Source: Datura wrightii (lineage: Eukaryota; Streptophyta; Magnoliopsida; Solanales; Solanaceae). From it: a DNA stretch of 64,000 bases. The stretch covers positions 101,718,501-101,782,500 of the forward strand of contig JASDFA010000003.1 of NCBI GenBank assembly GCA_035772735.1. The letters are read 5' to 3'. The translations under genes were made by a program, and so were the position numbers. Within the stretch, counting starts at the first letter, position 1; each line of letters begins with the position of its first letter. Shown in pieces: positions 1 to 12,280 of this stretch. A model generated the notes under the pieces. The model saw only the letters and a list, made by a program, of their open reading frames with translations. It did no database searches and was not told where the DNA came from.

Positions 1-2059
1 CATCACCTTCATCCTCCATACGCTCAGATGTGCCCGTTGGGAAAAATGGAAGGACAAGTGTGAATGAGGAGACAAAGAGCTTTGGCAATGCATAAATGAC
101 AGATAATTGCTCAAAAATTACTCCAGGAGAACTAAATGAAGCAAGGAAAGCTACATGCTGTCCACGGATGCCATGAGCATTAGATATGAATAAGTTGGGG
201 AATCCATCTTCAAAAGTCCTGAAATGTTTTTGGAATAAGGTAAAGGTCAAAAGTCCTGAATTTATTTAATACAGTTAGGATCAAGGACTGAGGTATTGTG
301 GAATTTAGCCAAACAATGTTATAATGACAATAACAAAAATAATAGTAAGTTGATAATAACAATAATTAAAGCAAATAAACAAGGCACAAATTTAATGGGT
401 TCGGTCAGTGTGACCCAGTTCACAGGCGGAGTAGAGCAATTTCACTATATCGACAAGAGTGCAAAATTAAAGTAAATACTCCAATATTCCAAATATCCCA
501 AGAGAATAACCTCATAAGATCACTCTAAAGAAAGGGTTCACATCAGTGTTTCCCAATACTAACTTTCTTACAAAATACTCTAAAATAAAGGAGGAGAGGA
601 AAGACAAAAGAATGAAACTCTTGAATTAATGAAGGTGTGTTCCAAATGAGAAGAAGTGGTCTCCTTTTATAGGAGCAAAACTTGGGCTCCAAATTGGATA
701 AAAATAAAAAGAGAAATGATCAAAATAATCTCCTCCACATGAACCAAACTTTTGCACCACATGCTTATTACAAATTAATATCTCCAAAATGTTTTCTAAT
801 ATAGCCAAAATATGGCCACATTACAAATACCAAATCCACTTTGCAAAAAAATGCTCTACAACAGACGGTACTTGTGTTACTGTCACTAAATAATTTATGT
901 TTCCTCAATAATGCAGCAATGGGGGTCAGAAGATCCAATAAAGTCTACCTCATATTTCTTAAATTGGATTGCAATCCGTTATCCAAGTCTAGATAAAAGA
1001 AATATATCCAAGAAATTTTAGTTCAAAATTATGTTGACAAACATGTTACTATGGTGCCAAGAAGGAAACTTTGATCTCATAGTAACCAGACAAAACTCCT
1101 ATTTCCAAAACCTATCCTAATGGACCTAGTAATCAGAATACATTTTGGACTTCCTTTGCCCCGTTTAAGTGACACTGAATTTAACACATTACTATAGTTT
1201 GTGTTTGTATAGCATACATCCGAATAAAAAATTAGCAAAATAGTTAAAAGTTCTGGTTCAGTATAGATCCTTAATAAAGGCTGGTAAGTTCCCCTTTATT
1301 TCTTCGGGGTCTTTAAAAGTTGCTCGCTCCGTGCCTCCGTCCCAAACACTTTCTTTCTTGGGACATCCTAAACATTCAATACCATTATATTTTACATTTT
1401 GATATGGGGTCAATGGATTCAATGTTATCTTTCCATAATCACTAATTTATTATACAAGTCAAATTAATATGCTAAACACTGCGGCCAATCAAATTTGAAA
1501 GGAAAAACATGATGTCACTACCTAAATTTGATAAATTAAAATTCTATTAGTATGTAAAAATTATATAAAACAACATTATTAATAAAACAACGTGAGATAT
1601 TTGAGACGAGCGAGCATTAATTTAGTGCATAAACATACTTAAATAAATTCCAGAATTCATAAATTAAAAAAATAAAAATAAAAAGGTAGTTGGGGGAAAA
1701 TCATACCTCCAAGTGATGCTACGAAGCTCAATGGCGTCAGATTGGGAAGCAATTCTCTCAGCAAGGTCCTTCATTTCATTGCAATAGAATAGGCAAACTC
1801 TCTTAGAATTCTTCACAGCAGAACCCAAAGAAGCAGCTGAAGCCATTGGAATTGAAGGAGGTTTAAGAATAATATGAATTGGATCAGTAGCAGAAACACA
1901 ACCAACCGTCCACCTTTGACTATTCTCAAATTCACATCGAATGGAAAAATCCTTACGCTTGAAGGATCGCGAGAGGAGGATGGGAGTGGAATTACGCAAT
2001 TTATTATTAGAAGAAAGGGAAGGAAGTGGTGGCGGTGACGGCGGTGTTGTGGTTGACAT
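1..2059 (-). CDS. PRS4: Ribose-phosphate pyrophosphokinase, class II (PRS3/PRS4-like), exons 1-2, partial
   Basis: PRS enzymes make PRPP from ribose-5-phosphate and ATP for nucleotide, histidine and tryptophan synthesis. Exon 1 is 2059-1707 and exon 2 is 218-1, where the window ends; the rest of the gene lies outside. The donor reads AG|GTATGA and the acceptor TTTCAG|GA. Joining them keeps the frame and gives ...SITWR-TFEDGFPNLFI. Exon 2 continues with GQHVAFLASFSSPGVIFEQ and LVLPFFPTGTSERMEDEGD, which I recognise as the N-terminal PRPP-synthetase domain of the plant phosphate-independent (class II) isoforms. The first in-frame ATG (2059) opens a Ser/Thr/Pro/Arg-rich stretch of about 70 residues with few acids, typical of an organelle transit peptide. 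A second in-frame Met (1846, MASAASLG) precedes the conserved core. Reading further upstream needs a non-ATG start at 2149. The family call is firm; the choice between PRS3 and PRS4, and the compartment, is uncertain. Confidence 0.85.
219..1706 (-). other. Intron 1 of the PRS gene
   Basis: AT-rich intron of about 1.49 kb between the GT donor (1706-1705) and the AG acceptor (220-219). It contains a probable solo LTR (297-863). The remainder, 864-1700, is AT-rich sequence in which I see no coding potential. Confidence 0.8.
297..863 (-). mobile_element. Probable solo LTR (Copia-like) in PRS intron 1
   Basis: Read on the minus strand, the segment starts TGTTGTAGAGC and ends in ...TTCCACA, the TG...CA layout of an LTR. 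It carries a textbook TATA box, CCTATAAAAGGAG, near 663-675. No primer-binding site, polypurine tract or coding sequence flanks it, so it would be a solo LTR. I could not find a clean 5-bp target duplication (left GGTAT, right GACGG). The family assignment is a guess from the look of the sequence. Confidence 0.45.
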
Positions 2060-2584
2060 GTGGTGAAAGTGGCACTCTTTTGGATGTGTAATGGCGGAAA
2101 TGAGTAACGAAAACGTGCAGGTATGTGTTGTCGTCCGCTGCGCGTCCAACGGAACTGAAGAGGACTATAAATTGCGGCACACTGTGGTAAAACAATAACA
2201 AAAACATAAAAACTCTTTAACTGAATCATATTATAAAAGCTAATAATTACTCAAATTTTAAAATGAACATTAACTAATAAATTAACAAAAGTGTAATTAC
2301 CTTGTTACCTTTATCGGTAATAAAAATTATTTACTTATGACTGCTAATAGACACGAATCTAGTTCCCCCCCCCCCCCCCAAGTAAATACTACTGTTTAAC
2401 TAAATAATCTTCTTAAACCGTAAAAATCACAAAACTAAGAAAAAACATATATTAATTTAATAATTTTTTTTTTGGGTACATCAAATAATTTAAATAAAAC
2501 TACTAAATCATTCATAGTATACATTGCAGAATATAATATTTAAAAATAAATATATGTGCCAAAAGCTTATTTTTAAAATGATAC
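2060..2584 (-). promoter_or_regulatory. PRS upstream region (presumed promoter and 5' UTR)
   Basis: AT-rich sequence directly upstream of the presumed PRS start codon. No canonical TATA box is obvious; there is only an AATTTATAG-like stretch near 2164-2173. No other gene is seen. Confidence 0.3.
2365..2379. repeat. Poly-C run (15 C)
   Basis: Uninterrupted homopolymer of 15 cytosines upstream of the PRS gene. Its true length is prone to sequencing error. Confidence 0.9.
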
Positions 2585-3150
2585 ACAACAACAACATACT
2601 CACTGTAATTTTATAAGTTGGGTCTCAGAGGGTAGAGTATATGTAGATCTCACCCCTACCTCACAGAGATAGAAGGGTTATTTCTGATAGACCATCGGCT
2701 TAAATAAAACATTACAAAGCAGTTTGAAGAAGAGACCACAGAAATGAAAACAGTAACAACAACGAAATAAAGTGACATGGAGAGCAGTACGCGACATACA
2801 AAAGAAAACAACAGTAATGACAATCCAATAATGTGATAATCGAAGCGAAAGAAATACAAGTGATAATCGACATCGGAGAACAAGAAATTACGAGAATAAT
2901 TCTAATACTATTGGTTAGAAAGTAGGTACAAATACAATCACAAAGCCAATCATGTAGGAAAGCGAGAGACCGCTCAACTAACAACTAACCTTCCACTCTA
3001 ATCTGCAACCTCCAAATCCTCATTCGAAGGTCATGTTTTCAGTAAGCTCAAAAAACATCATGTCTTATTTAATTACCTCTCTTCAATACTTCTTTGATTT
3101 GCCTCTTTCTCTTTTAACATCCTCATTGCAACCTCTATCTTTATTTTTAA
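2585..3150 (-). mobile_element. Decayed 3' end of an RTE-type LINE (or derived SINE tail)
   Basis: The stretch 2585-2705 (ACAACAACATACTCACTGTA, then a 'CTCACCCCTACCTCACAGAG' phrase and 'GATAGACCATCGGCT') matches my memory of a very common Solanaceae dispersed-repeat tail. From 2985 to 3120 the minus strand reads like the decayed C-terminus of an RTE-clade LINE reverse transcriptase (a 'GRPKK.W.EVIRQDM...LTEDM' type tail), with several stops. It is 5'-truncated, as LINE copies usually are. The family name is from memory and unverified. Confidence 0.6.
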
Positions 3151-3879
3151 AACGATACACGTACTTATTAAATTGAGATTTAATATTAAAAGTTACTTAG
3201 TATGAAATTTTTTTTTCGTGATTTGACAAATAAAATAACCCTATAACTTTGGACACATATTTATTCTTTTCGGTCTATCCGAAGGAGACCTAAAAGTTTG
3301 GCTAATTTACATGCCCTTTTAGGTTTGATTGCTAAATCTTTATTTTTGCATTAGTATCTGATTTGGACGTGTATATTTTCAATTTATAAAGGAGCAATAT
3401 TACTTTTAAAAAATTGTATTCATCTATATCTACTTATCTATAATTATATTTAACTATATTAGAAATATAAACATTTTTAAAAGTGTTGATTGAACTTTTT
3501 ATCATTAAATAAAAACTCTATAATAAATAAAATTATTATTTAACTACTTTCTTAAATACTTAAGATGTCTCACATCGACTAATGTAAAGTAAAATCAAAT
3601 GTTGGATGACTATAAAATCACATCAAAGAGAAATATATGTATTCGACAATATGAATGGGTGGGGATCTGCGTTCCGGTGACCCCTACCCAAGTTAAAACT
3701 ATAGGATTACTGTCATTTTATTATTTTGTAATATTCTTAAATTTGAAATCAACTAAAATTTAGCTTGTTAAATTTTTTCTTATTTGAACTGTGTAGGAAA
3801 TTCGAATATTAAAGGCTTTAAATTGAATTAGAATTTTACCTTTAATGAATTTTATATAGACATAATAATAGAGGAATTT
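3151..3879. other. AT-rich intergenic DNA, no gene seen
   Basis: I see no ORF of note. A phrase near 3565-3600 (ATGTCTCACATCGACTAATG) resembles the opening of some plant LTRs, but no partner copy is in the window. Confidence 0.5.
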
Positions 3880-4668
3880 CATAAATAGCTTAGTTTGGAC
3901 AATAATTACCATTAGTAGTTATAGTTTGCATAATTATGATTTATAGTAACTGTTTTGAAATTCGCGTTGAATCAGATACAACCTTCTGAAATTTGTGTTG
4001 TATCTATATACAACCTTATAAAATTTGCATTGTATCACAGATATAATAATTTTGTTGTATTTTTTCGCTCAATGTAGTTGGATATTGATACACTATCTAT
4101 TCGTTCAACCTAGTTGCATCAACACTTTCTTATTTTGCTAGATACAATGATTTTAGGACAAGTTGCTCTGTATCAGATACAACATTCATTTAGAGGGATT
4201 AACAAAGTATTCCATTTTATTAAATATATTTTCTCAAATTTACTGGATACACTATACAATCCAAAAATATTTTCAGCTATAAAACTCATTTCGAGGAATT
4301 ATCAAAATACTCAATTTTGTTAGATACATTTTCTCAATTTTGCTAGATACACAAATACACACTAAAATATTTTCAGATATAATATTCATTTAGAAAGATT
4401 AATAAAGAAGCATATGTATCGGTGTATCCATCACTTTTATTTTGTGAGTTACACTTGTATTATCACAAAAAATCACTATGAGTTCAAATCTACAATAAAT
4501 TGATTCAAGTGGTTCGGGAGGGGGGGGGGAGAGGGGGGGAGGAGAGAGGAGAGACAAGCGAAATTGGGAGGGAGAGAGAGAGGGGAGAGAGATTCCATAA
4601 ATAGTAATTATTTTAAACATTAGCTACTAATGGTAAATACATAGCACATGTTTGCTATACTATGTAAC
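3880..4668. mobile_element. Probable nonautonomous TIR transposon (MITE-like)
   Basis: The two ends are imperfect inverted repeats of about 40 bp. The left arm contains CATAAATAGC, then ACCATTAGTAG at 3908-3918. The right arm contains its complement CTACTAATGGT at 4624-4634, followed by GCTATACTATG. The interior is AT-rich, with repeated GATACAA/TGTATC words (3960-4400) and a G-rich purine tract. It has no transposase ORF, so it would need an enzyme in trans. I could not define a target-site duplication, and the superfamily is undetermined. Confidence 0.55.
4516..4592. repeat. G-rich purine low-complexity tract
   Basis: Runs of 7-9 G separated by A, followed by GA dinucleotide repeats. It could form G-quadruplex-like structure on the plus strand. 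It lies inside the putative TIR element. Confidence 0.85.
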
Positions 4669-5544
4669 TTTTTCATAATAATAAGCATTATGTTACTTTT
4701 TCTAATAAAATTATATGCAAAAAAATCGTATAAAAGCGTTTCAAATTCAACACATGATATGTGTGGAAAATTATGAGGACAATATATGTTTTCTAACTCA
4801 AAATTCATATTTATTCATAAGGCACCTTTCTAAAATAGTACGTTTAAACAAATCAAACAAAAAAAGCACAACTATCATATTTGATATTTTAATTGCATTT
4901 TTTATATTTTAATATTCATATTTATTTACTTAAATAAATTCACTTAAAATACGTATCGGAATCGACTCTAAGAAAAATAAAGGAAAGAAAGAAAAATAAC
5001 AGGTTTCTAATTTCTAGTAATCTCTTTTTGTAATACTTGTATGTGAAAAAGGTAAGTAGCTTAATTACATTTTTATACGTAAAATATATATTTTAGATTC
5101 TTGACATATTAAAATTTGATTTTTAATTATCATACATAAAAGTGGAAATCATTGTCGATCATAATTTAGAAGATTTAACTATTGATTTCAATATATTTAT
5201 GATTTGCAATGATAATAAATGGACTACAATATCAAAACATAAAAATCAAGAAAAAGTTGAACTGCATTTGTTGCAACATTATTTTTGTTAGCTTTGACGC
5301 TCCTAAAATATTTTAATGATGACATTAACCACTTTTCTTAAATACAGGAATAAAAGAAGAAGCTTCGGACTCTCAGAGCACAAAGAATCATAACTCTTCA
5401 TGATTAGAAGAATAATTGAAGATTTTACCTCAAAGATAGAACCAAGAAAAAGATATACAAAAGATCAGAATCACTCTTCACACAAGGGAAGCAAATCGGA
5501 ATAGAATGCGGCAGAAAGAAATAAATCTTTCTTTAGAAGGAAAG
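4669..5544. other. AT-rich intergenic DNA up to the edge of element Z
   Basis: No coding sequence or structured repeat recognised. Element Z begins at 5545; the five bases before it are GAAAG, a candidate target duplication whose partner lies outside the window. Confidence 0.5.
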
Positions 5545-5696
5545 TGTAACGACCCACCCGACCGTTATAGCACCCCGACCAACCAAGAGCGGGTGTTTTA
5601 AAAATTTAAAAACAAAATCCCCGAGAAACAAAGGACGCGAGATGGACAAGTTGAATTGGATGGGTCACAATCGGGTGGACCCAGACGCGTGTCTAC

Positions 5697-5800
5697 TGTG
5701 GCGAGACACTTCGCACCATAGCGAAACAGCTGCAGTGGTAAATGGACTCGCTGCAGCGGGTGACACAGATCAAGATTTTACAATTCCATTCTATATAAGA
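5697..5800 (+). promoter_or_regulatory. U3 word cluster and TATA box of Z
   Basis: Repeated GCGAGACA, TAGCGAAACA, GCTGCAGTGG and GCTGCAGCGG motifs lie 30-95 bp upstream of CTATATAAGA. The function as a core promoter is inferred from layout. Confidence 0.5.
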
Positions 5801-7506
5801 TTTTAAAAACCTAGTCTCTAAAAAGGACTTAATAAAAATGCCCAAAAATAGAGAACAAACTTTTGGGAAAAAGAAGAAGGGCTAGGAGGTGAAGATTCAT
5901 CCTCCATGGCTAGAATTTTCCGCAAGAACTCAAGAAATCGAGGCTAGCATGCAATTGAAAACATCTCGACGATAGCTTGGCGCCCAGTAGGCTATGGTTT
6001 ACTCACCCTTGGGTTAGACTTTGATTAGCTAAACATATACGTGCGTACAGTTGATATGCTATTGATATGTAGGACTGAAACTTAGATAAATTGTTGTCGA
6101 TTACGGTGAGATTCTAAGGATGAAAGAATCAGAAAAGGGGTAGTGACATCCCGGTAATATGAGAACCCCTCTGAGAGAGATGGAAATAATAAATTGGTCT
6201 ATGCTTAAGGGTGTATGTGAGATCGAATCAATTGTATGTAGATTGACATTTTGGTGTTGTTAAATATATTTTTCTATGTAAAGAATTATAGGGTCGTTCT
6301 TTCGAAATTGAAATCTTGGACGTTTAATCATGAAAATCATGTTTAGAAGATGCATTAAGCGAATGATTAATAGGTTATGATTATTGCAGAACGTGAGTTG
6401 AAGCTCGTGAATTAGGATAGTTATTTTACGTCATGACCTGAATGTGCTGCAGTTAATATTGTATTGTTTGAATTGGTGAATATTGTTCGTGTTGATGGTT
6501 GCACTATGAAAGGTTAATAGTTGAAATAAGCTATATATGATTCTGCCCTCATTGTGATGGGCATGATAGAGAATGAGACACTAGATGGGGAAGAAACAAT
6601 TCGTGGAAGAAGACTGGTTGTAGTACTGCCCATTGTACCACTGCAATGGTTATCGTACTATCGTAGCGAGACCGTTATGGCGGTAGTAATACTGTTCTAT
6701 CGGAGCCCAAACCAGCGAGCAGGACAAGTTGTAATTCTTTGTAATGTATAAATGTATATGATATTATTACTATTTGGGTACGAGATTGGGTACGGAATTA
6801 CGCATGTGATTGTACGATATTATTTGTTATGCTATGATGTGTGTCCCGAGATTGAGGGGCGAGTTGGTATTGAACAACATGTGACTGAGATAATGGATGA
6901 TACGGAGGGTAAATCATCGACATAAGAGTGAATGTGAGGCCTGGGGCCAAAGGTAAAGAACTCGGATGAACAGGTTAGTACGATTAGACTATGGACGAGG
7001 ATTGAATATTTAAGTGGCTTGTGCCTGAGGTGAGTGTCCGAGCGAGCGGTATGAGAGAGTACACATGGCTAAAAGACCATGTGGCTTGGTGTATGGATAT
7101 GAGTACACAGATAGATATGATAAAGGACTCATAAGGCTAGGTATATGGTATATGGATTTCTAGAGTCCCCTGCAGGTCATGACTGGAAGGTCAAGCATAA
7201 GACCCTCTAACATGTGTATAAAATGATGTGACAGAGGTGTGTGCTTGGCATATCACCGATGGATGATTGTGAGACAGAGAATGTATGGGTATGGTTAATT
7301 ATATATACGGTTGCAGAGACAGAAAGGCACATGTATACAAGTATGATACAGGATATACCAACATGATTCTGATTGAGGTAAGAAACATGTTTGGAATACC
7401 GTATATGGTTATACACTCCAAGTATGATATCTTATGAAATTTTCATGGTATGAAGACAAGTATGTGCATGTACTTAAATATTTGAAAAGTTGACTCCCTC
7501 GATATG

Positions 7507-7574
7507 TATTGATGACGACTTGTCTGTAGTTGAATTAGTGTATTGATGACGACTTGTCTGTAGTTGAATTAGTT
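7507..7574. repeat. 34-bp tandem duplication in the Z 5' LTR
   Basis: Two near-identical units (7507-7540, 7541-7574) opening TATTGATGACGACTTG. The matching point of the 3' LTR (about 58530-58570) has a single unit, so the duplication arose after insertion. Confidence 0.8.
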
Positions 7575-8463
7575 AATCTGTATTTGTAATTGAATGTTGT
7601 TTTAATTGGTTTTGTCGGGTACGAAAGGTAGCATGATGGGTTTAACATAAGGTAGCGAATTTCGTCAGACAGAATTGACTTTATTAATTAATGTACTAGA
7701 TTTGGAAAGGACGGACTTAGTCAATCATATGAAAATGGTAAAATAGGTAGATGTGCTATAAAACTATATGACGGAATAGAATGAAACTGGATTAGGAAAA
7801 ATCGGCTACTGACTGGTCGAGATAGCGCTGCAGCGGGTACATCACCGTGGCAGCAGGATCGCTATAACGGCTTGAGTCTTTGCTGTAGCAGGAGTAGAGA
7901 GAGGCAGAATGAGGGAGTAATTATCAGTTAGAAGTGCAGGGAAATTGCATGAACCTTGATGAGACTTGAAAAACAATAATGTAGTTATTAAAAATTAATG
8001 AGTGGTTGTATAAGTGGAATAGTTGTTGAATTTAATAATATTAATAGTATGTTGATTATTATGTTGTTGTGTTAACTAATCTTAGTTAGTCGATGATGCC
8101 TACCGGTATGTGTGGTGTATTGATACTACCTTGCTATACTTTTTTGGGGTAGGTTGTGGCAGGTTTGAAGTTCCTTGATTGGCGTGAGTACTCAGCATCA
8201 ACTTTCATATTCTTCTTGTCAGACGAAGCTATATCTTTTTGGTCTTGTCATGTATTCAATTAGAGATCTTGTATCTGTCTAGACTAGATCTTGGGAGAGT
8301 CACAATTTTGAAAGTTGGTATTTTTATTTTTACTTTGAGTTATTGTCGATTAATGAAAAGTAATGTGAAATTTGGGTAATAATGGTAACGTTCTACAAGG
8401 GTTCTCCTATCGAGTAAAGTTGATGTAGATACCTGCACGACCCGCCTATTTGGGGTCATGACA

Positions 8464-8794
8464 AACTAGTATTAGGGCCTCTAGGCTATCGGTCTCACAA
8501 GTAAAAGAGCAACATCGAGTAGACTCCTGCGGATTGGTGTGGAGCTGTCCACATCTAATCTTCAGGAAGCTATAAGAAATTTAGGAAGTTTTCGCTTATT
8601 TCTTTCCCATCGTGCTGTCTGGGTATGTTGATCACCTGGGTTGAACCCAATTGGTATCAGGAATATTTCAATTGGTATCTCAATAGGTCTAATGGGTATT
8701 TGACCATGTGTGATTAATGAAGGTACGTAATAACACCGGTGGGCGGGATTGACCTGAGTTGCCCCAGAGAAACGAAAAACCTAAAGGTGATCGA
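8464..8794 (+). other. Primer-binding site and leader of element Z
   Basis: TAGTATTAGGGC at about 8467-8478 matches the usual TGGTATCAGAGC primer-binding site except for three transitions. The following 300 bp resemble the untranslated leader of other chromoviruses here. No gag is recognised before element A interrupts at 8795. Confidence 0.55.
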
Positions 8795-9490
8795 TGTTAC
8801 ACCCCATAAGTTTCCATTGATTAGCGGACGTGTGCATGCTCTTGTGATAGTGTTAGGAGCACGACACGTGCGAGAAAAGGCTCGAAGAGGGAAGCGCACG
8901 AGTACATCATCAAGCAAGCAGGACGCCGAAGCCAGAGGCAGGGCGCAAGGAGCGGCGCGTCGCGCCCCCTCAGCGGCGCCCTGAGCGGTGCGTCACGCCC
9001 GTCTTCTGGCACGTTGGCGGTGCGCTGCGCCCCCTGACCACCGCCTCCCTATATATATGTTAAGTTAGGGCAAGCTTGTTTCATTTAATATTTCTCCCAA
9101 CAGAGGACTCGGGTGAGGCGAAGAAGGCACGAGGTTTTCTACTTTTAGAAGCCAAATTATGCCGCTAAATCACATCCAAACGTCAATTCTTCTTAGGTAA
9201 GAATTCCTAGGCCTATGAAGAACGTATCTACGGAGTTATTTCTTCAAAATTGGCTCGGTTTGACGAAGTCCCTCCCAGTAGAAGTTGTGGAAATCACTTC
9301 TAATCAAGTCCTAATTCAACAAGTGATAAGGACTAAGAACAGAATTACTATATCGATGGAAAGGCTATGAGTTAGAGGAATTGTTGGTTCTAAGCTGGAA
9401 TAGGATTGGGCGAGCAGAAATCAACAATTGAGGTATGTTAAGGCTAGTCTCTTCGGTAAGTTTTCCTCATCGTATAGACAATATGACCTT
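8795..9490 (+). repeat. 5' LTR of element A, first part
   Basis: First 696 bp of the LTR, matching 30419-31100. A GC-rich cluster of GGCGC/GCGCC words (8938-9035) sits just upstream of a TATA box (TATATATATG, 9050-9059). It is cut at 9490 by element B and resumes at 25199. Confidence 0.8.
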
Positions 9491-10306
9491 TGTCACGACC
9501 CGAGAGTACACCCGAATCGTAGACACGGGACAAAGAACCCCGAAAGGCTCTAAGTTGACCCATAGCATAATCATCGCATACACTTAACACAAGAAATATC
9601 TAACATCATGAGCAAGCAGAAGGGAATAACAAGAATCTAATATGATCCATAAAGACAAATTAATAACACTTAGATACATAGCTAAAATAGTCTAGACAAG
9701 TCCGAAAGCCTTCTACTAAACTAATTAGTTGCTGGGACAAGCCCCCAACTAACTCCAAAAGTCTGAAAACTGGAACATAATAAAACAGGAATATAAGTCA
9801 CGTCCTCGAAAGATGAGGACTCACCACTAGCAACTGGGAGAGGAAGGAGCGTATTTAGCCACACGGTTAAACCTGGAGACTTGAATCTATATCATAAAAT
9901 GATATAGCACAAGAGGCGTGCGGTCAGCACTTGGAATGTACTGAGTATGCAGGAAATGTAATTAAACTAACTCATAAATATATACAAGGAGGAAGTAATG
10001 TAAAAAAAACATTAATAGTAATGTAACTAAAATGAGATACGACAACCTTATATGAGATTCACATATTCATATCAACATAACCACATTATAAGGACATACA
10101 TCATTATAAGATCAACTGATGGGAAAAAGTAATAATTGGAAATAATACAGAGATACGATGCTGTGACTGATATCAAGAGGGTCCCTAGCTGTCCAAGGAA
10201 AGTCCGTGACTGTCAAAGGAAACATTCTTACTGACGAGAATCACTGACTGTCAAAGGGAGAGAATGCTATGATATAGAGTGTCACTGACTAGCTAGGGAT
10301 GTTAGT

Positions 10307-10454
10307 CCCGATTGACTAGGGAAACATTCTTGCTAACGAGAATCCCGACTGACTAGGAAAACATTCTTACTAACGAGAATCCCGACTGACTAGGGAAACA
10401 TTCTTGCTAACGAGAATCTCGACTGACTAGGGAAACATTCTTGATAACGAGAAT
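10307..10454. repeat. Four 37-bp tandem repeats
   Basis: Units at 10307, 10344, 10381 and 10418. Each holds the hairpin-forming phrase ATTCTTGCTAACGAGAAT (arms ATTCT/AGAAT, loop of 8). Decayed partial units extend upstream to about 10195. Confidence 0.9.
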
Positions 10455-11812
10455 CCCGACTTACTACCGCTAATCTAAATTACAACAGCTAATCTGAGAC
10501 AAGGACATTAACTGACTTTTATCACACAACATTCTTTTCGACAGGGTTAGGGCTACTTTCTAATAACAACAAGCCCAACAGTTGCAATACCATTCTCATG
10601 TGTTATCACCATAATTCACCTCATCATGGAGTCAAATCAATAATTATCTCAAGCATCTTACGCTAACGAGCATTCTATAGATTCACATTGTGCATTATAC
10701 TATCATGACATTCCGAATTCCAGGTTCATCTCATTCCACATGCAATATGAGATCATACATGGTTTATAAAATACAACTCATACTCTATCAAGATACATGA
10801 AATCGTTTATTTAGGTCTACAACATTCCACACACTTGTCACAATCACTCATTTGTGAACTCCTTAGCCACGAGCATTTTAGATTCCAAGATTTTCATGAA
10901 AACAATTTTAGTAAGGAAAAATAATATAGAATCTGCCCAAGCTTTGTAGCTCAACAATGGAGGTGAAATCTTGTCATGCCCAATCAATTAAATCTAGAAC
11001 ATGGTGATGGCACATAATATACTTCAATTACTCAAGCCCATAACGCCTAGTCAATCCAACATGGTCATCAATATCATAACCAAGTCACTAAGGTTAACTA
11101 TACAATACTTCCACACTTCTATCATAAATCATGAATTTCTACGGTAATCAAAGGAGAGAGGAACAATCCTCATTCAACACTTAAATCGGGTTAGGTAGAA
11201 TGTACTACACCATACATACTCAACCTATAGTTTCACAATTTCTTCATATTCATGCATTGCTACAAAAATTGATTGAACAATAAGAAAAACCCATTTATTA
11301 CTCAAGCCAATTTATGAACAACATGATATCCTCATGCATTCCCAAAATATAATCCATATTCCAAGAAACCCATCAAATTAACATTCCAAGTAAATTCCAT
11401 AATTTCAGTAATTATTTGCATTTAAGAAAAGAATGAAAAAGAAGTTACCCATTATTCAAACCCTAGATCATGATATTCTAAATAATTTAAATCGGACTCT
11501 TATTGAAAAACTTTTGAGGCACAAGGATGGAAGAATATCCTTGTTGAAGTCCCGCATACCCGGTGGACGAAAATCCCGATCGAAAATCTTCCTTGAAGCT
11601 TGAAGAGCACCTTGGTGAAATCCCTAGGATTTTGAGAAGAGAGGAGGAAGAAAGAGATTGAGAGAATGAGGGTTTAGGTCTAGAAGAACCCTTAAAAACG
11701 TCCCCAAACATACCCAAAACGACATCATTTTAAATCTTGGAGCATGGGATTTTACCAGACTGCCTCTGAGAAAATTTGAAAAATTGCTCGAACTGATGCC
11801 ACAACTCACCTA

Positions 11813-11930
11813 ATGAGTCGTTGTCCCACCCAACGACTCGTTAGGTCCACTCTTCAGGTATACTGGAAATTATTGATCCTTCAGGCCAGGACCAACGTAA
11901 CGACTTGTCACCACACCTAACGATTTGTCC
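11813..11930 (-). promoter_or_regulatory. Second ACGACTCGT-type word cluster in the B LTR
   Basis: ATGAGTCGT (11813-11821), ACGACTCGT (11833-11841) and two weaker copies (ACGACTTGT, ACGATTTGT). It lies about 0.9-1.0 kb from the start of the LTR in element orientation. Confidence 0.5.
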
Positions 11931-12280
11931 TGCCCTTTTGTTAAGTACACTAGAAATTTCTTAAAATGCACTTTATAGAGACCATATCTCAAAGGAGATT
12001 ATCAATAGAACATGGGAAGAGTAAAGGGAGGAAGAAGTGGTGTGTGTACTTCATTTATTAGTTATAAGCTATATATATATATATATACACGAAAAAAATT
12101 ATATGATGTATATACCTATACATATGTGTATATATGTAGTATATTGATGAGTTTAAGCCAAGGGTACGCACTCCTTGCATCTATGATGACACTTTGAAAG
12201 GAGGTGGAGTGAAAGGCGAAAGAAGTAAGGTGCTGAAAAACAAAATGTGTAATTGTCTTAAAGTGCATAGGGAATACTAA

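Larger units (their letters stand above)
5545..8463 (+). repeat. 5' LTR of element Z
   Basis: Begins TGTAACGACCC and ends GTCATGACA; about 2.9 kb. U3 has a cluster of GCTGCAGCGG/TAGCG-type words at 5697-5763, followed by a TATA box (CTATATAAGA, 5791-5800). Related words recur at 6590-6700 and 7820-7890. A 34-bp tandem duplication (7507-7574) is absent from the 3' copy. Confidence 0.75.

Noticed and set aside
2057..2149. N-terminal extension of the PRS frame up to 2149
   Set aside because: The codon at 2149 is TTG, not ATG. The first in-frame ATG is at 2059, so the extension is taken as 5' UTR.
10195..10454. CRISPR-like regular repeats
   Set aside because: Units are directly tandem with no unique spacers, no cas genes are near, and the DNA is plant nuclear.
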